Positions 9,301 through 15,007 of a stretch of 36,126 nt of DNA are shown one piece after another; the stretch's first letter is position 1, and every line of letters begins with the position of its first letter. The stretch lies in assembly GCA_024696825.1 (NCBI GenBank), contig JAILGL010000068.1, positions 1 through 36,126 of the forward strand, given 5' to 3'. This stretch comes from Lachnospiraceae bacterium. GTDB taxonomy: Bacteria; Bacillota; Clostridia; Lachnospirales; Lachnospiraceae. The notes under the pieces were generated by a model. That model was not told the origin of the DNA. It did no database searches and saw nothing but the letters and a program-made list of their open reading frames with translations. The translations under genes and the position numbers were made by a program.

Positions 9301-10503
9301 ATAAGCCTTTAATTTATCAGGGTTATCTATAGCATCCTTAACACTTGTTGGAAGTGAATTTAAGGTTGTTTTACACTGAGTTTTGGTCAATGTGGTTGCC
9401 TGTGTTTTGGCAGCACCCTTGATCTGATCCTCTGTTTCATTTGGAAGCTTTTTAAGATAAGTGTCTACATTTTTAGCTGTAATGGTAACATCATCACCCA
9501 TAGCTTTGTAAGCACTCTGAACCGCTGCCACAAGTACACTTGAATAAATATTTTCATACATTGCCTTGTAGCCAGCGCCGCCTTCCTTAAATGATTCTCT
9601 CACAGTCTTAAATCCCGTATTCATGGCATCATACATACTCTTAACGCCATTCTTACCGGTGTAAGCCTTTTTCTCCATTTTGAGAACTGTTATATAGGAC
9701 TTGATACTCTGATACTCAGCCTCGTAACCTGCCTTTGTGGCTATAGCTTCATTTAACATCTTGGTGTATTTGGCCATCTCAGAGGTTGAACTATCCTGCT
9801 TATCCTCGAGATTTTTCTTCTGTTTCTCAAGCTCTGCCTCAGCCTTTTCAAGCTTTTTCTCAGCCTTGGTAAGCTTTTTCTTAGCCTTACTTAGCTCACT
9901 ATCAGTAGTTTCAAGTATTTTCTTATTAACCTCGTCTATCTTATCCTGGTTAAATTTGACCTCTACTGAATCCTCAATCATACCCATGGTCTGAACACTT
10001 GCCACACCGTCCTGACGCTTAATCTCAGGAAGTATATTATCATTAACATACTGTGTAAGCTCGCTTCCGTCTTTACCATCATAATCAATACTGGTATAGA
10101 GAGTTGGCATCATGTCCATGGAAATCTCCATTATCATCGGGTCTCCAACACCCTCAGGCATCTCTATCTGATTAAGAGCCGAGGTAACCTTTACCATGGC
10201 ACTATCCATGTTGGTTCCATCCTCAAATTCAAGGGTAACCATACTATAGTTTTCACTTGATGTACTATTTACATTTTTTACACCATTAATGGTAGCAAGT
10301 GAATTCTCTATTGGATCGGTTAACTCTGATTCTACCTTCTGAGGTGATGCACCTGTATATGTGGTTGTTACAACCATATATGGAAGCTCCATCTCCGGTA
10401 AAAAGTCTGTGGTCATCTTTGTGAATCCCGCAATTCCAAGTACCGTAAGAGCAAGTACAACTACGAGAACCACGTAAGGTCTTTTTACACTAAATTTTGA
10501 CAT
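6319..10503 (-). CDS. RND-family efflux permease (AcrB/SwrC-like) with a roughly 330-residue coiled-coil insert
   Basis: This 1394-residue proton-driven exporter of the HAE1/SwrC type is much longer than the usual 1000-1050. The membrane segment at about 9-27 is followed by a porter domain. Transmembrane segments 2-6 include LGIGMLVDNSVVVIENIYR, with the conserved TM4 aspartate but Asn in place of the second Asp of AcrB. The second half repeats the plan, with GVVVNNGIVFIDYANQLR in TM10. The extra length is an insert at about residues 190-522 in the first porter domain, between the strand ending VKFNQDKIDEV and the helix LDKLLTLETLSGILTAQN. The insert is Lys/Glu/Ala-rich and starts with heptad-like KAKKKLTKAEKKLEKAEAEL. 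The C-terminus is acidic and Gly-rich. No adaptor or outer-membrane partner gene is nearby, as expected for a monoderm. GGAGG precedes the start. Confidence 0.9.
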   Translation of the reverse strand: MSKFSVKRPYVVLVVVLALTVLGIAGFTKMTTDFLPEMELPYMVVTTTYTGASPQKVESELTDPIENSLATINGVKNVNSTSSENYSMVTLEFEDGTNMDSAMVKVTSALNQIEMPEGVGDPMIMEISMDMMPTLYTSIDYDGKDGSELTQYVNDNILPEIKRQDGVASVQTMGMIEDSVEVKFNQDKIDEVNKKILETTDSELSKAKKKLTKAEKKLEKAEAELEKQKKNLEDKQDSSTSEMAKYTKMLNEAIATKAGYEAEYQSIKSYITVLKMEKKAYTGKNGVKSMYDAMNTGFKTVRESFKEGGAGYKAMYENIYSSVLVAAVQSAYKAMGDDVTITAKNVDTYLKKLPNETEDQIKGAAKTQATTLTKTQCKTTLNSLPTSVKDAIDNPDKLKAYKKILEQQGQKKAAKQMTKKNLQKMYNIVKKRLPEVKSALATLKVQKIAAKKALEMVSEQIDKATDNYEEVEKGKMTASIAFGSGQAGITSGEGSLKSSKQEIKNAKKSFENSKEAALDNANLDKLLTLETLSGILTAQNFSMPAGYINDDKTQYLLKIDESEKTEKDIANTLLTKIKKVGDIRLKDVADIVIINNSDEVYAKVNGNDAVVLAVYKSSSAGTSSVSKAVNAKINELDKKNSKLHFTNLMDQGEYIKIIIKSIFSNLLWGALFAIIVLFFFLKDIRPTAVVAFAIPLSVLFAILLMYFTDITMNIISLSGLALGIGMLVDNSVVVIENIYRLRAKGIGAARAAVMGANQVAGAIFASTLTTICVFLPIVFTDGLTRQIIQDMCLTITYSLVASLAVALTVVPALGSTLLKKNINKEHRWFDAVLNGYDKVLRFCLGKKWVPILISVALLLMCAVKVFTTGIVMIPEMGSTQLSASIDANPETDMAEDIEIIDAASKEIGKIKGVEKVGSVQASSLGFGNTSNKNYQIMLLLEEKYSHKNKEIAKKIEKILSKEDFKNVEVSESSMDSGSMLGSGLSVEITGDDDKELLRLSEEVMNTVKKNGGYENISNGQEGADKEVILDIDKDKAMRKGLTVAQICQEIAGKLTTEKQATTINVDGDILKVNVNNEVEQLELKKLLDYEIPYTKTKDDGTQEEKKVKLGKIASYSIEDSVASISHKNGTKVMNVSAEVKDGENNELLTRKLEPKINKIKTGKGYKVKLGGENESTDKMIKNMLLMMLVALILIYLIMVGQFQNFLSPFIVMFTIPLAFTGGFIALMISGEFLSMLSLMGFLILMGVVVNNGIVFIDYANQLRIGGMEKREALVETGKTRMRPILMTALTTVLGMTVMAFSKGQGSEMGHGMAIVVIGGLTYATLMTLFIVPVLYDIFYRKKEMKAVDLGDEDTLNAREGEEVSENVGFEGGDEFAGGESAGSEGFEGNDGVME

Positions 10504-10519
10504 TTTTTCCTCCTCGAAA

Positions 10520-10537
10520 ATACATTTTTAAATGTAT
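10520..10537. promoter_or_regulatory. 18-bp palindrome just upstream of the RND ribosome binding site
   Basis: The sequence ATACATTT-TT-AAATGTAT lies 17-34 bases before the RND start codon. It could be an operator or a small leader hairpin near the ribosome binding site. It differs from the ACTAGC palindromes at the marR promoter, so the exporter may be controlled separately. No bound factor can be named. Confidence 0.4.
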
Positions 10538-10701
10538 CTCTTCATAATATTTTTCCTAACTACTTTTGGCTTTATCAGCCTAATATATTTGTTATATGCC
10601 TTTTCCTAAATACCTTTGCAATGTTTCATTGCTTTTTCAATGCTTTGCTGCTTTGCAATGCTTTGCTACTTTATTTTTTCACTTTGCTTTATAGGTTTTA
10701 A

Positions 10702-11739
10702 TTAAATGTCATAAGTGATTGAAAACTTTTTATCTGTGCTTTTATTAAAGCTTACACTTGCTTTTGCTCCTGCAACCATAGGCATGGCCGGCGGCAGATG
10801 TCCAAGATCTGCATCCAAAATTATCGGAACATTTAACTCACTTAATGGCTCCAAAAATGCTTCCTTCATGGTTATTCCAAAGCCCTCATTATCATAGAGC
10901 ATAGGGCGTCCGATTATAAAGCCCTTTACATTTTCAAACCAGCCTGCATTTTTAAGCTGGAACAATGCTCTTCTAACGCCCATTACATTTAAATCACAGG
11001 ACTCAATAAACCAAATGATTCCGTCCTCTTTATATTTCTCGCTGTATTCCTTAACCTTGTCAAAGCTGGTTCCACAAAGGCCCTGCAGACAGTCAAGACA
11101 TCCCCCTATTAGTCGCCCGTCAAATGCAGCGTTTTCTATTTCCTTATTTTCAAAAAATGCTTTTGTAGAATTGGCTTCAGTCATATTATAAGGAGCAAGT
11201 GGATTCTCCTCTGACTTAAGGCTCTCTATCTCCCATTTTTCGTAGTTTTCCACAGTCTTCTTACTACCCGTAAGTATATCAAATATATCCTGCTGTGAAT
11301 CAGACCAAGGGGTTCCAAAGCTCGGAGCACATGATCCGTAAATCGCCATGGTATCACAAATGGTAACTAATGGAAGTATGGCATTAGTATTATCTGAATA
11401 ACCTAAGAACCATTTTGGCTTTGCTTCCTTCACCTTCTCCCAATCCATATATGGAAGTATCTCGCACATAAGCTCTCCACCACCGGTTGAGATAAGTGCG
11501 TCAATGCTGTCATCTAACAGCATCTTCTCAAATTCACTTGCCATATCCTTAGGATTAGTAGCGATTCCAACTCCATCTTCTTTATAGACATTGTCACCAA
11601 CTGTGACCTTGTATCCAAAATCTTCAAACTTCTTTATAGTCTCCTTAAGACAGGTTTTATAGGGCTCTATGGTGCAGCCAAATGAAGTGGCACACAGGCC
11701 TATATTCTGTCCCTTTTCTAAACTGTCAGGTTTCCTCAT
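10702..11739 (-). CDS. S66 family LD-carboxypeptidase (MccF/LdcA-like serine peptidase)
   Basis: This 345-residue cytoplasmic serine peptidase belongs to family S66. The expected triad is visible: Ser115 in FLGYSDNT, Glu246 in WFIESCD and His314 in DADLGHLPP. S66 members are either LD-carboxypeptidases that trim murein tetrapeptides during recycling, or MccF-type enzymes that inactivate peptide-nucleotide antibiotics. The sequence alone does not decide between them, though the neighbouring MarR regulator and exporter fit a resistance role. AGGAGG lies at good spacing before the ATG. The gene is 93 bases downstream of marR, across an AT-rich stretch of TTTGTTATG-like repeats, and 198 bases upstream of the RND exporter. 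Confidence 0.88.
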   Translation of the reverse strand: MRKPDSLEKGQNIGLCATSFGCTIEPYKTCLKETIKKFEDFGYKVTVGDNVYKEDGVGIATNPKDMASEFEKMLLDDSIDALISTGGGELMCEILPYMDWEKVKEAKPKWFLGYSDNTNAILPLVTICDTMAIYGSCAPSFGTPWSDSQQDIFDILTGSKKTVENYEKWEIESLKSEENPLAPYNMTEANSTKAFFENKEIENAAFDGRLIGGCLDCLQGLCGTSFDKVKEYSEKYKEDGIIWFIESCDLNVMGVRRALFQLKNAGWFENVKGFIIGRPMLYDNEGFGITMKEAFLEPLSELNVPIILDADLGHLPPAMPMVAGAKASVSFNKSTDKKFSITYDI

Positions 11740-11832
11740 GAAATCCTCCTAATGTGGTTTGTTGTGCTTTTTATATTTGTTATGTTTGTTAAATTTGTTA
11801 TGTTTGTTATGTTTTTATGTTTGTTTTCTTGT

Positions 11833-12381
11833 CTATTCGTCGTAGTTTTCTAATATCTTTATGGACTTTGCCAGGAATTTCTTTAACTGCTCTATCTCTT
11901 CTATCTCTAAATGTGAAAATATTATTTCCTTAACTTTTTCAGAATGAGAAACCGCATCACTAAGCTTCTTCTCGCCCTTCTTAGTCATCTTTACTATGGT
12001 AACTCTGGCATCATTCTTACTTCTCTTAGAAATAATTAAACCCTTCATCTTCATCCTGCATATAAGTCCTGCACTGGTGGAGGATGCAATGTTTAATTTC
12101 TTTTCTATTTTCTTAAGAGTAAGTGTCTTATCCTTAGCATTATTTAATATGTTTAATAAAATAAACTGCGAAAAGGTAAGGTCCACACCCTTTAGTGAAT
12201 TATTAGCCTTTTGATTTATCATGGCATCCAACTGTTTTATCATAAGCAAGGTGTTAAGATAATAGTCGTAATCCTGGATGTCATTTTCCAAATCATCATT
12301 TTCCAGATTATCATTTTCACTTTTTTTATTTTCAGCAACTGTTTTTTCTTTTAATTCATCTGCTTTTACAGTTTTCTGCAT
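11833..12381 (-). CDS. MarR family transcriptional regulator
   Basis: This is a 182-residue winged-helix repressor of the MarR type. An acidic N-terminal tail of about 40 residues (SENDNLENDDLENDIQDYD) precedes a dimerisation helix. The winged helix follows: LTFSQFILLNILNN, then the recognition helix region ASSTSAGLICRMKMKGLI and the wing with SKNDARVTIVKMTKKGEK, the family DxR motif. A start at 12381 is preferred over the ATG at 12393, because the latter overlaps the GGAGG that serves the former. Its promoter carries two identical 14-bp palindromes, so autorepression is likely. The S66 peptidase and RND exporter downstream are the natural regulon. The N-terminal acidic tail is longer than usual for the family. 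Confidence 0.9.
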   Translation of the reverse strand: MQKTVKADELKEKTVAENKKSENDNLENDDLENDIQDYDYYLNTLLMIKQLDAMINQKANNSLKGVDLTFSQFILLNILNNAKDKTLTLKKIEKKLNIASSTSAGLICRMKMKGLIISKRSKNDARVTIVKMTKKGEKKLSDAVSHSEKVKEIIFSHLEIEEIEQLKKFLAKSIKILENYDE

Positions 12382-12446
12382 CTTTTCCTCCATTTTCTTA
12401 AATGCTGAATTTATGGGGTTTTGAGCCCTTTTGAGGCGAGGTAATT

Positions 12447-12460
12447 ACTAGCACGCTAGT
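12447..12460. promoter_or_regulatory. MarR operator, proximal copy
   Basis: ACTAGC-AC-GCTAGT, a perfect 6-2-6 palindrome, lies about 16 bases past the -10 box of the marR promoter, just downstream of the expected transcription start. It is identical to the copy at 12478-12491. The two start 31 bp apart, close to three helical turns. Assignment to this MarR protein is inference from position. Confidence 0.7.
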
Positions 12461-12475
12461 TTTACCTAGGTGATA

Positions 12476-12504
12476 ATACTAGCACGCTAGTTAGTTTTTG
12501 TCAA
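12476..12504 (-). promoter_or_regulatory. marR promoter
   Basis: The minus strand has TTGACA (12499-12504), a 17-bp spacer and TAGTAT (12476-12481). The distal palindrome occupies the spacer and part of the -10 box, so a bound dimer would block RNA polymerase. Confidence 0.75.
12478..12491. promoter_or_regulatory. MarR operator, distal copy overlapping the -10 box
   Basis: This is a second exact copy of ACTAGC-AC-GCTAGT. It overlaps the marR -10 element and spacer. It is also 33 bp upstream of the -35 of the divergent plus-strand promoter at 12524-12553, so the same protein might influence that transcript too. Confidence 0.7.
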
Positions 12505-12523
12505 GTGGTCGCTCATAAGCACA

Positions 12524-12553
12524 TTGGGAAAGAAAATAGAATTATGATATAAT
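12524..12553 (+). promoter_or_regulatory. Plus-strand promoter facing the gene-free interval
   Basis: TTGGGA, an 18-bp spacer and a perfect TATAAT are present. The predicted start near 12560 falls at the base of a long inverted repeat, as expected for a structured RNA. No protein gene lies downstream on this strand before the terminator at 13252-13287. Confidence 0.6.
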
Positions 12554-12555
12554 AC

Positions 12556-12710
12556 GCGTGCATGATATCCAACGCAGACAAGCTTTTGCCGGTTGTAACG
12601 CAACGGGATGCTAAGCTCTGTCGGCTAAAGCCGCCAGTCGCTAAGCACCGGCGTTACAACATACGCACCGCAGGTGCGTTTGTCTGCCATTATGGATTAT
12701 CATTGCACGC
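12556..12710 (+). ncRNA. Candidate structured RNA: long closing stem and three-way junction
   Basis: A nested set of helices is visible. P1 pairs 12556-12571 with 12693-12710, with two single-base bulges. P2 pairs GCAGACAA (12574-12581) with TTGTCTGC (12680-12687). P3 pairs GTTGTAACGC (12592-12601) with GCGTTACAAC (12651-12660). P3 encloses a hairpin at 12618-12637 (CGGC-TAAA-GCCG core). P5 is ACGCACC-GCA-GGTGCGT (12663-12679). P2, P3 and P5 meet in a three-way junction, with no unpaired base between P5 and P2. GCTAAGC occurs twice inside P3 (12610-12616 and 12640-12646). A promoter lies directly upstream. I do not recognise an RNA class: it is not tRNA, SRP RNA, tmRNA or RNase P. A 64-codon frame through it has no ribosome binding site. 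Confidence 0.6.
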
Positions 12711-12745
12711 TCCTTATTCGTACTTTTCTACTTTCTCACATGTAC

Positions 12746-12764
12746 TTACTCGCTAAGTAAGTTA
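12746..12764 (+). other. Small hairpin between the structured RNA and the repeat array
   Basis: ACTTACT-CGCTA-AGTAAGT forms a 7-bp stem with a 5-base loop. No T-tract follows, so it does not look like a terminator. It may be one more helix of the same transcript. Confidence 0.4.
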
Positions 12765-12779
12765 ACAAACGGAAGGTTG

Positions 12780-13164
12780 TGATGAAGTGATAGGCATCGG
12801 AATGGCAAGTTTATGAGAAAATCGATGCCCGCTGGAAAGTTGAGGGCATCGGAAAAGAATCTTTTCACAAAAATCGATGCCGGTGGGAAAGTGGAGGGCA
12901 TCGGAAAAGCAAGTTTTTGGTAAAATCGATGCCCGCTGGAAAGTTGAGGGCATCGGAAAAGCAAGTTTATGAGAAAATCGATGCTCGCTGGAAAGTGGAG
13001 GGCATCGGAAAAGAAGCTTTTCACAAAAATCGATGCCCATCTAAAAGTGGAGGGCATCGGGATGGCAAGTTTTTCGTAAAATCGATGCCCGTCTAAAAGT
13101 GATAGGCATCGGAATGGCAAGTTTATGAGAAAATCGATTCCGTTGGAAAAGTGGAGGGATTGGT
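12780..13164. repeat. Seven 52-bp tandem repeats forming a hairpin array
   Basis: Units begin at 12793, 12845, 12897, 12949, 13001, 13053 and 13105, each with GGCATCGG, at an exact 52-bp period. A decayed eighth start lies at 13157. Each unit holds GGCATCG and CGATGCC, which can pair within a unit (loop about 23) or across the unit joint as CGATGCCC/GGGCATCG (loop about 13). The variable segment follows a strict three-type order: units 1, 4 and 7 carry GTTTATGAG, units 2 and 5 carry CTTTTCACA, and units 3 and 6 carry GTTTTT-GTA. The superperiod is therefore 156 bp. On the minus strand a 144-codon frame (12746-13180, TTG start, no ribosome binding site) stays open through the array. I treat that as a by-product or at most a doubtful gene. 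Confidence 0.9.
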
Positions 13165-13175
13165 AGAGTCGAGGT

Positions 13176-13213
13176 AGCAATAATTTCTTTGTGAGAAGAT
13201 TATAATTATTGCT
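13176..13213 (+). other. AT-rich inverted repeat after the array
   Basis: AGCAATAATT (13176-13185) pairs with AATTATTGCT (13204-13213) around an 18-base loop and is followed by TTTTC on the plus strand. It could be a weak terminator or another hairpin of the plus-strand transcript. Confidence 0.45.
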
Positions 13214-13251
13214 TTTCTAGTTAAGCTGAGGTGGGATTCAGGGTTAGGGGC

Positions 13252-13287
13252 AAAAAAATACCGGGGTTTTTGGCCGCCGGTATTTTT
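13252..13287. terminator. Bidirectional intrinsic terminator between recA and the repeat array
   Basis: The stem AAAAATACCGG/CCGGTATTTTT has a 12-base centre (GGTTTTTGGCCG) and T-runs on both strands. On the minus strand it can end recA mRNA. On the plus strand it can end a transcript through the structured RNA and the repeat array. Confidence 0.85.
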
Positions 13288-13338
13288 GTCGTTCAAATCA
13301 TATTTTTTTCTTTATCGTTTTATAATTGTGTTATGTGG

Positions 13339-13368
13339 TTTAATAATAGATGAATGCTATTATTAAAG
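13339..13368. other. Inverted repeat in the recA 3' region
   Basis: TTTAATAATAG and CTATTATTAAA pair across a 7-base loop. No T-tract follows. It lies about 80 bases beyond the recA stop and may protect the mRNA 3' end. Confidence 0.4.
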
Positions 13369-13446
13369 ACCTTCACAAATGATATTAATTGAAATTATCG
13401 AATTATCTTATGTAATTCTTTTTCATTTAATTACAAGTTTATCTAA

Positions 13447-14556
13447 TTATAAATCTTCTACTGGGATTCCTTCGTCTTCTTTTTTAGCCTTCTTTTTCTT
13501 CTTGGAAGAATCATCTGCTGCGGATGGGTTTGATGCATCTGCTGGTGCTTCTTCGTTAAAGAGCTTTGCTCTTACCTTTCCTTCTACTTCACTTAAAAGT
13601 TCAGGATGTTCCTGAAGGAAGTTCTTGCAGTTTTCTCTACCCTGGCCGATTCTCTCGCCATTATAAGAGTACCATGCGCCAGCTTTATTAATGATATCAT
13701 TGTCTGCTGCAATATCTACAATCTCGCCGATTCTTGAGATTCCTTCGCCATAGACGATGTCAATCTCTGCCTCACGGAATGGAGATGCAACCTTATTCTT
13801 AACTATCTTAATCTTAGCACGGTTACCTACTACTTCGCCTCCACGCTTAATCTGCTCTCCTCTTCTTACCTCGATACGAACTGAAGAATAGAACTTAAGG
13901 GCACGACCACCTGTGGTTGTCTCAGGATTACCAAATACGATACCAATCTTTTCACGTAACTGGTTAATGAAAATTACTGTACAGCTTGTCTTAGCAACAA
14001 TACCTGTAAGCTTTCTAAGGGCCTGTGACATAAGTCTTGCCTGAAGACCCATATGTGAATCTCCCATCTCTCCATCGATTTCTGCCTTAGGAACGAGGGC
14101 TGCTACTGAGTCTACTACTATAATATCAATGGCTCCTGAACGAACCATAGTTTCTGTAATTTCCATGGCCTGCTCACCATTATCTGGCTGAGAGATATAA
14201 AGATTATCAATATCTACGCCAATCTTGTCTGCATAAACAGGATCGAGTGCATGCTCTGCATCGATGAAACCTGCAATACCGCCAAGCTTCTGTACCTCTG
14301 CTATCATATGAAGTGCTACTGTGGTCTTACCACCTGATTCAGGACCATAAATCTCTACGATTCTTCCCTTAGGTATACCACCTACTCCAAGGGCAAGATC
14401 TAAACCAAGCGAACCTGATGGAAAGGTCTCAACCTGAAGATGCGCATTATCCCCAAGCTTCATAATGGCACCCTTACCATAAGACTTCTCAATCTGTGAC
14501 ATAGCACTTTCAAGTGCTTTTTTCTTATTCTCATCAACTTCAAAACCTTTAGTCAT
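13447..14556 (-). CDS. recA: Recombinase RecA
   Basis: This 369-residue protein is the strand-exchange ATPase of homologous recombination and the co-protease that triggers LexA self-cleavage. The Walker A box GPESGGKTT is at residues 71-79, with Walker [16 protein letters not shown], then the loop [10 protein letters not shown] and the [18 protein letters not shown] segment that forms the DNA-binding loop and ATP cap. The C-terminal tail is basic (KKKKKAKK) then acidic (EDEG...VEDL), as in Firmicutes. GGAGG lies 12 bases before the ATG, a slightly long spacing. Transcription starts at a strong promoter with two LexA boxes, about 155 bases upstream, and ends at 13252-13287. The gene is alone in its transcript. 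Confidence 0.98.
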   Translation of the reverse strand: MTKGFEVDENKKKALESAMSQIEKSYGKGAIMKLGDNAHLQVETFPSGSLGLDLALGVGGIPKGRIVEIYGPESGGKTTVALHMIAEVQKLGGIAGFIDAEHALDPVYADKIGVDIDNLYISQPDNGEQAMEITETMVRSGAIDIIVVDSVAALVPKAEIDGEMGDSHMGLQARLMSQALRKLTGIVAKTSCTVIFINQLREKIGIVFGNPETTTGGRALKFYSSVRIEVRRGEQIKRGGEVVGNRAKIKIVKNKVASPFREAEIDIVYGEGISRIGEIVDIAADNDIINKAGAWYSYNGERIGQGRENCKNFLQEHPELLSEVEGKVRAKLFNEEAPADASNPSAADDSSKKKKKAKKEDEGIPVEDL

Positions 14557-14681
14557 AATACTAACTATCCTCCAATACTGTTATTCATCAATTCATCAAT
14601 ACATTAATTCGTCAATTCTTTAATTAACTAATCACAATCCGGAAAACTGTAAAATAAGTATATAGCCACCACTTAATTTTA

Positions 14682-14693
14682 GAACAGTTGTTC
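14682..14693. promoter_or_regulatory. LexA box, distal to the promoter
   Basis: GAAC-AGTT-GTTC matches the Gram-positive SOS box (GAAC-N4-GTTC). It lies in the recA leader, 15 bp from the second box, so two LexA dimers would sit about one and a half helical turns apart. Confidence 0.85.
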
Positions 14694-14696
14694 CAC

Positions 14697-14708
14697 GAAC
14701 TTTTGTTC
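14697..14708. promoter_or_regulatory. LexA box, overlapping the recA transcription start
   Basis: GAAC-TTTT-GTTC is flanked by C and G, matching the extended CGAAC-N4-GTTCG form. It sits immediately downstream of the -10 box, over the predicted start of recA transcription. Confidence 0.92.
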
Positions 14709-14717
14709 GTTTTTTAT

Positions 14718-14746
14718 ATATTATCATTTTACTATTCAGTTGTCAA
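14718..14746 (-). promoter_or_regulatory. recA promoter
   Basis: The minus strand has TTGACA (14741-14746), a 17-bp spacer and TAATAT (14718-14723). Transcription should start near 14711, directly before the LexA boxes. The leader is about 155 bases, AT-rich, with ATTCATCA-like repeats. Confidence 0.88.
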
Positions 14747-15007
14747 ACATTTTTTATTATAATTTATCGACGTATTTGAAAGCCTTAATTTTCAGGTGTT
14801 TAAAGCATTTATACTGAGTTGCATTTACAACCAATTTGATTAGTATTTACGCTGTGTTGCAATCTATATCCACTTGTCACCTGCAATAAGCCTTACTAAA
14901 GCTGCTCTTTGATTTTATCATTTTTCGCATAATAAATATACGTCATATTGCACAAATTTTTCGAATTTAGAGAAAAGTTGCCTTGTGCAATCTGCTATTT
15001 TTTTAGC
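14747..15007. other. Gene-free interval between recA and nudC
   Basis: No ORF or RNA gene is seen here. The only clear structure is an inverted repeat, ATTGCACAA (14947-14955) with TTGTGCAAT (14983-14991), in the 3' region of nudC. It lacks a clean T-tract and may be a weak terminator. Several TTGCA words are scattered through the stretch without obvious order. Confidence 0.4.

Noticed and set aside
12556-12710. MITE-like mobile element with terminal inverted repeats
   Set aside because: No flanking target duplication is visible and a promoter fits the 5' end. A genome-wide search for copies would settle it.
12556-12710. 6S RNA
   Set aside because: The fold is a three-way junction rather than a long rod with one central bubble.
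12562-12756. 64-residue plus-strand protein over the structured RNA
   Set aside because: No ribosome binding site, and its codons lie in paired RNA arms; composition does not look coding.
12793-13164. CRISPR array
   Set aside because: The whole 52-bp unit is conserved rather than a repeat with unique spacers, and no cas gene is in the window.
12746-13180. 144-codon minus-strand gene through the repeat array
   Set aside because: It starts with TTG without a ribosome binding site, consists almost wholly of the repeat, and a second overlapping frame is also open. Kept only as an observation.
14747-15007. Small RNA or peptide gene between recA and nudC
   Set aside because: No promoter pair, ORF with ribosome binding site, or terminator could be found; scattered TTGCA words show no regular spacing.
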